Assembly (NCBI GenBank): GCA_938023895.1
Contig: CALJDH010000110.1
Span: forward strand, 1 to 18,140
DNA: 18,140 nucleotides
Direction of reading: 5' to 3'
Source: an uncultured Aliiroseovarius sp.
GTDB lineage: Bacteria; Pseudomonadota; Alphaproteobacteria; Rhodobacterales; Rhodobacteraceae
Part shown: positions 16,292-18,140 of the stretch, in pieces
Numbering within the stretch: the stretch's first letter is position 1
Layout: the number at the start of each line of letters is the position of its first letter
Notes under the pieces: generated by a model
What the model saw: only the letters and a program-made list of their open reading frames with translations
Databases searched by the model: none
Told to the model about the DNA's origin: nothing
Position numbers and translations under genes: made by a program

Positions 16292-16561
16292 ATGAAAAAT
16301 CTGACGATCTGCGTATCAACCGTACTTTTGCTGGCGGCATCGCCTGCGCTGGCCGGAAAGAACAATCCCGAAGAAGCCAAAGCCATGGCATCGGCCTTGA
16401 AGAAGGGTGGAGGCGGTAACAACTCGCCCCTGAAAGATGCGCTTGGCCTCGAGGGCAATGGCGGCGTCGCCAAGTTTGTGTCCGGTGGTGGCAATGGCGG
16501 CTGGGGCAACGTCGGCTCGACGCTGACAGGTACCCCGGGGCAGTCCGTATCGGGACGCTAA
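16292..16561 (+). CDS. Small secreted Gly/Asn-rich protein of unknown function
   Basis: This 89-residue protein has a clear Sec signal (about residues 1-21, cut after SPALA). The mature part, about 68 residues, is rich in Gly, Asn and Ser (GGGGNN, EGNGG, SGGGNGGWGN) with one lysine-bearing helix near the front. There is no Cys in the mature part and no membrane segment. GGAGTGAGACC precedes the ATG. It stands alone between two terminators, so it should have its own promoter. I do not recognise a family. Gly-rich secreted proteins may be matrix or surface components, but this is not shown. The ribosome site, signal peptide and following terminator make a real gene likely. Confidence 0.75.
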   Translation: MKNLTICVSTVLLLAASPALAGKNNPEEAKAMASALKKGGGGNNSPLKDALGLEGNGGVAKFVSGGGNGGWGNVGSTLTGTPGQSVSGR

Positions 16562-16571
16562 CCCCTACAAA

Positions 16572-16603
16572 ACAAAGCCCCCACACGACGGTGGGGGCTT
16601 TGT
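16572..16603. terminator. Bidirectional terminator between the small secreted gene and dprE2-like gene
   Basis: ACAAAGCCCCCAC (16572-16584) and GTGGGGGCTTTGT (16591-16603) form a perfect 13-bp stem with a 6-nt loop. The symmetrical A/T-rich ends suit termination from either side. It begins 11 nt after the plus-strand stop and ends 3 nt from the minus-strand stop. Confidence 0.88.
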
Positions 16604-16605
16604 GG

Positions 16606-17343
16606 TCAGATCGACATTTTCTTGAAGATAAATTCGGGGATATGTCGGATGATCAGCATGATGTAGCGCCAGAAAAACGGCGTATAGATCACATTCTTCT
16701 GCTTCTCGACTGCTTTGAGAATATCCTTGGCCACAGCCTCGGGCGAGGCGACAAGGAACATCCCTTCAATGCTCCACGTCATGGCGGTGTCCACAAAGCC
16801 CGGCTTAACTGTCACCACATGCCCCCCAGAACGGGTGAGACGATTGCGCAGGCCCGATAGATAGGTCGCAAAGCCAGCCTTGGCCGAGCCATAGACATAG
16901 TTCCCGATCCGCCCGCGATCCCCAGCAACAGAGCCGACACCGACAACCGTGCCCGCGCCGCGTGCTTCGATCACCGGAGCCAGCTGGGTCAGGAAAGCTG
17001 CCGGCCCGGTGTGGCTGTCCTTGATGACGCCGTCGATCAGGCGGGGATCTGCGTCGATGGCCTCTTGCGGCGGCATAGAGCCCACAAAGACCGCGGCGTT
17101 GATCACGCCCTCCATCTGTTCGGCGCGCGCGATGATCGGACCGAAGGTGGCGCTGTCACGGGCGTCGAACTTCATCGCAATCGCTTCGATCCCGCGCACG
17201 GACAGGTCCGTGGCCGAGCGCTTCAGGTCTTCCATGTCGCGGCCCGCCAGAATGACACTGGCCCCTTGATCGGCAACCGCATTGGCAAAGGCCCGCGCCA
17301 TCGAGGACGTTGCCCCCAGAATGATCCAGCAATTCTGTGTCAT
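16606..17343 (-). CDS. dprE2: SDR oxidoreductase, DprE2-like (polyprenyl-phosphoryl-2-ketoribose reductase)
   Basis: This 245-residue short-chain dehydrogenase carries the nucleotide-binding loop GATSSMARA (10-18), DprE2-like in lacking the usual third Gly; the AGRD stretch (33-36) after strand 2, which favours phosphate-bearing or NADH cofactors; active-site Ser138 in GSVAGDRG; and Tyr151/Lys155 in NYVYGSAKAG. The hydrophobic C-terminal end (residues about 215-240, FFWRYIMLIIRHIPEFIF) may touch the membrane, fitting a lipid-linked substrate. DprE2 reduces the keto intermediate made by DprE1 to decaprenyl-phosphoryl-arabinose. The gene overlaps the dprE1-like gene by 4 nt, the usual arrangement for translational coupling of the pair. 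The SDR fold is certain; DprE2 identity rests on the partner and motifs. Confidence 0.88.
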   Translation of the reverse strand: MTQNCWIILGATSSMARAFANAVADQGASVILAGRDMEDLKRSATDLSVRGIEAIAMKFDARDSATFGPIIARAEQMEGVINAAVFVGSMPPQEAIDADPRLIDGVIKDSHTGPAAFLTQLAPVIEARGAGTVVGVGSVAGDRGRIGNYVYGSAKAGFATYLSGLRNRLTRSGGHVVTVKPGFVDTAMTWSIEGMFLVASPEAVAKDILKAVEKQKNVIYTPFFWRYIMLIIRHIPEFIFKKMSI

Positions 17344-18140
17344 GACGCACCTCCTGCCGTGCGCAGGTCCAGCCGCCGCACCATGTCGGTTTCAAGGGTA
17401 TGGTCGGGGTCGGCCTTGTTCACCGCCTTCACCCAATCGCCATGCTCCGGATACATCGCCTTGATCGCAGGGCCGGTGGCCAGCGCATCTTTGGCCAGAT
17501 ACAAACGTCCACCCGCATCCACAGTCATGTCTTCCAGCATCGCGATCAGCTCGGGCGCCGCATCACGCGCGGGGAAATCCACAGCCAGCGTATAGCCTTC
17601 CATAGGGAAGCTCATATGCCCCGCGCGTCCGGGTCCCATGCGTTTGAGCACTGCGAGGGGCGAGGCAAGGCCCGCCCCGGCAATCTCGGACAGCATCTTT
17701 TTCAGCGCGTCGGCCTGATCCAATGGGACGACGTTTTGGAACTGATAGAAGCCGCGCTTGCCATAGAGCCGGTTCCAGTCATGTATCTTGTCTAGCGGGA
17801 AGAAGAACTCGTCGATCCGTTTGACCGAGGACCGGCCCGAGGTTGGCACGCGTTTGTAATACGCGTTGTTGAACGTCCGCACGATCGGGCCGGACAGCGC
17901 GAAACTAGGCGCATCCATTGGGACAGATTTCGACGGTTTAGCTTTGGGTAACAGCCCCGCAGCCAGTTCGGCCTCTTCCACGATGCCACGTCCAAGGCTA
18001 GCGCCCGTCGCCGTGGCGTCAATCCAACCCACGCAATAGCTGGCTTGGCTGGCGTCCAGAAGCGCGAGGTGGTTGTCCCAGTTCTCGGCCCGTTGTTCGG
18101 TCACCATCATCACGTCGCCGGGGCAGGGTTTCAGCTGCAG
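17340..18140 (-). CDS. dprE1: FAD-dependent oxidase, DprE1-like (C-terminal part, start outside window)
   Basis: The frame is open from the right window edge (first residues LQLKPCPGDV) to the stop at 17340, giving about 266 C-terminal residues of an expected 440-460. An internal GTG at 18113 is not the true start because the homologous sequence continues upstream. It matches the DprE1/ALO-type C-terminal domain: CVGWIDATATG, FPLDKIHDWNRLYGKRGFYQ, RMGPGRAGHMSFP, YTLAVDFP, GGRLYLAKDA and ETDMVRRLDL. The Lys of LYLAKD (17490-17492) corresponds to catalytic-site Lys418 of M. tuberculosis DprE1, while Ala at 17583-17585 stands where that enzyme has Cys387. It would oxidise polyprenyl-phosphoryl-ribose at C2. 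The FAD-binding N-terminal domain is not visible. Confidence 0.88.
   Translation of the reverse strand: MQLKPCPGDVMMVTEQRAENWDNHLALLDASQASYCVGWIDATATGASLGRGIVEEAELAAGLLPKAKPSKSVPMDAPSFALSGPIVRTFNNAYYKRVPTSGRSSVKRIDEFFFPLDKIHDWNRLYGKRGFYQFQNVVPLDQADALKKMLSEIAGAGLASPLAVLKRMGPGRAGHMSFPMEGYTLAVDFPARDAAPELIAMLEDMTVDAGGRLYLAKDALATGPAIKAMYPEHGDWVKAVNKADPDHTLETDMVRRLDLRTAGGAS

Overview
The window looks like chromosomal DNA of a marine-type alphaproteobacterium of the Rhodobacterales (Roseobacter group). This is inferred from moderately high GC, alphaproteobacterial gene order in the pilus locus, an OmpA-family lipoprotein in the position that Caulobacter gives to CpaD, and very short W-containing Flp pilins. 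No rRNA, tRNA, CRISPR array, IS element or phage gene was seen.

Layout. (1) Positions 1-623 (minus) hold the N-terminal part of an AAA+ ATPase of the kind annotated as a Flp-pilus-associated chaperone ATPase; it runs off the left edge. (2) Positions 750-2438 (plus) encode a polytopic membrane protein with GT-C glycosyltransferase-like features, ending at a strong terminator shared with the convergent pilus genes. (3) Positions 2518-13558 (minus) are a tight adherence (Tad/Cpa, type IVb/Flp) pilus locus. In transcription order it reads two tandem flp pilins, cpaB, the secretin cpaC, an OmpA-like lipoprotein, cpaE/tadZ, cpaF/tadA, tadB, tadC, two TPR lipoproteins (tadD-like) and the prepilin peptidase cpaA/tadV. 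Terminators after flp1 and after ompA, with promoter-like sequences downstream of them, divide it into about three units: pilin, outer-membrane channel, and motor/assembly. The minor pilins TadE/F/G are not here and must be elsewhere if the system works. (4) Positions 13889-16169 (plus) hold a periplasmic lytic transglycosylase overlapping by 8 nt a HAD-UbiA fusion resembling the enzymes that make polyprenyl-phosphoryl-phosphoribose and dephosphorylate it. (5) Positions 16292-16561 (plus) encode a small secreted Gly/Asn-rich protein of unknown function. (6) Positions 16606-18140 (minus) hold an SDR (DprE2-like) and the C-terminal part of a FAD oxidase (DprE1-like), overlapping by 4 nt and convergent with region 5.

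Working together. The Tad genes form a nearly complete machine: CpaA processes Flp, CpaF powers assembly on the TadB/TadC platform, CpaE places it, and CpaC with CpaB, the OmpA-like protein and the TPR lipoproteins takes the fibre through periplasm and outer membrane. The right-hand genes together supply every step known from mycobacteria for turning PRPP and polyprenyl phosphate into polyprenyl-phosphoryl-D-arabinose, an extracytoplasmic arabinose donor. The most notable points are this Gram-negative DPA-type pathway beside a peptidoglycan-cleaving enzyme, the Ala in DprE1 at the position equivalent to the benzothiazinone-target Cys387 of M. tuberculosis, and a candidate GT-C transferase at the other end of the window. 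Any link between the pilus and the arabinose pathway is speculation.
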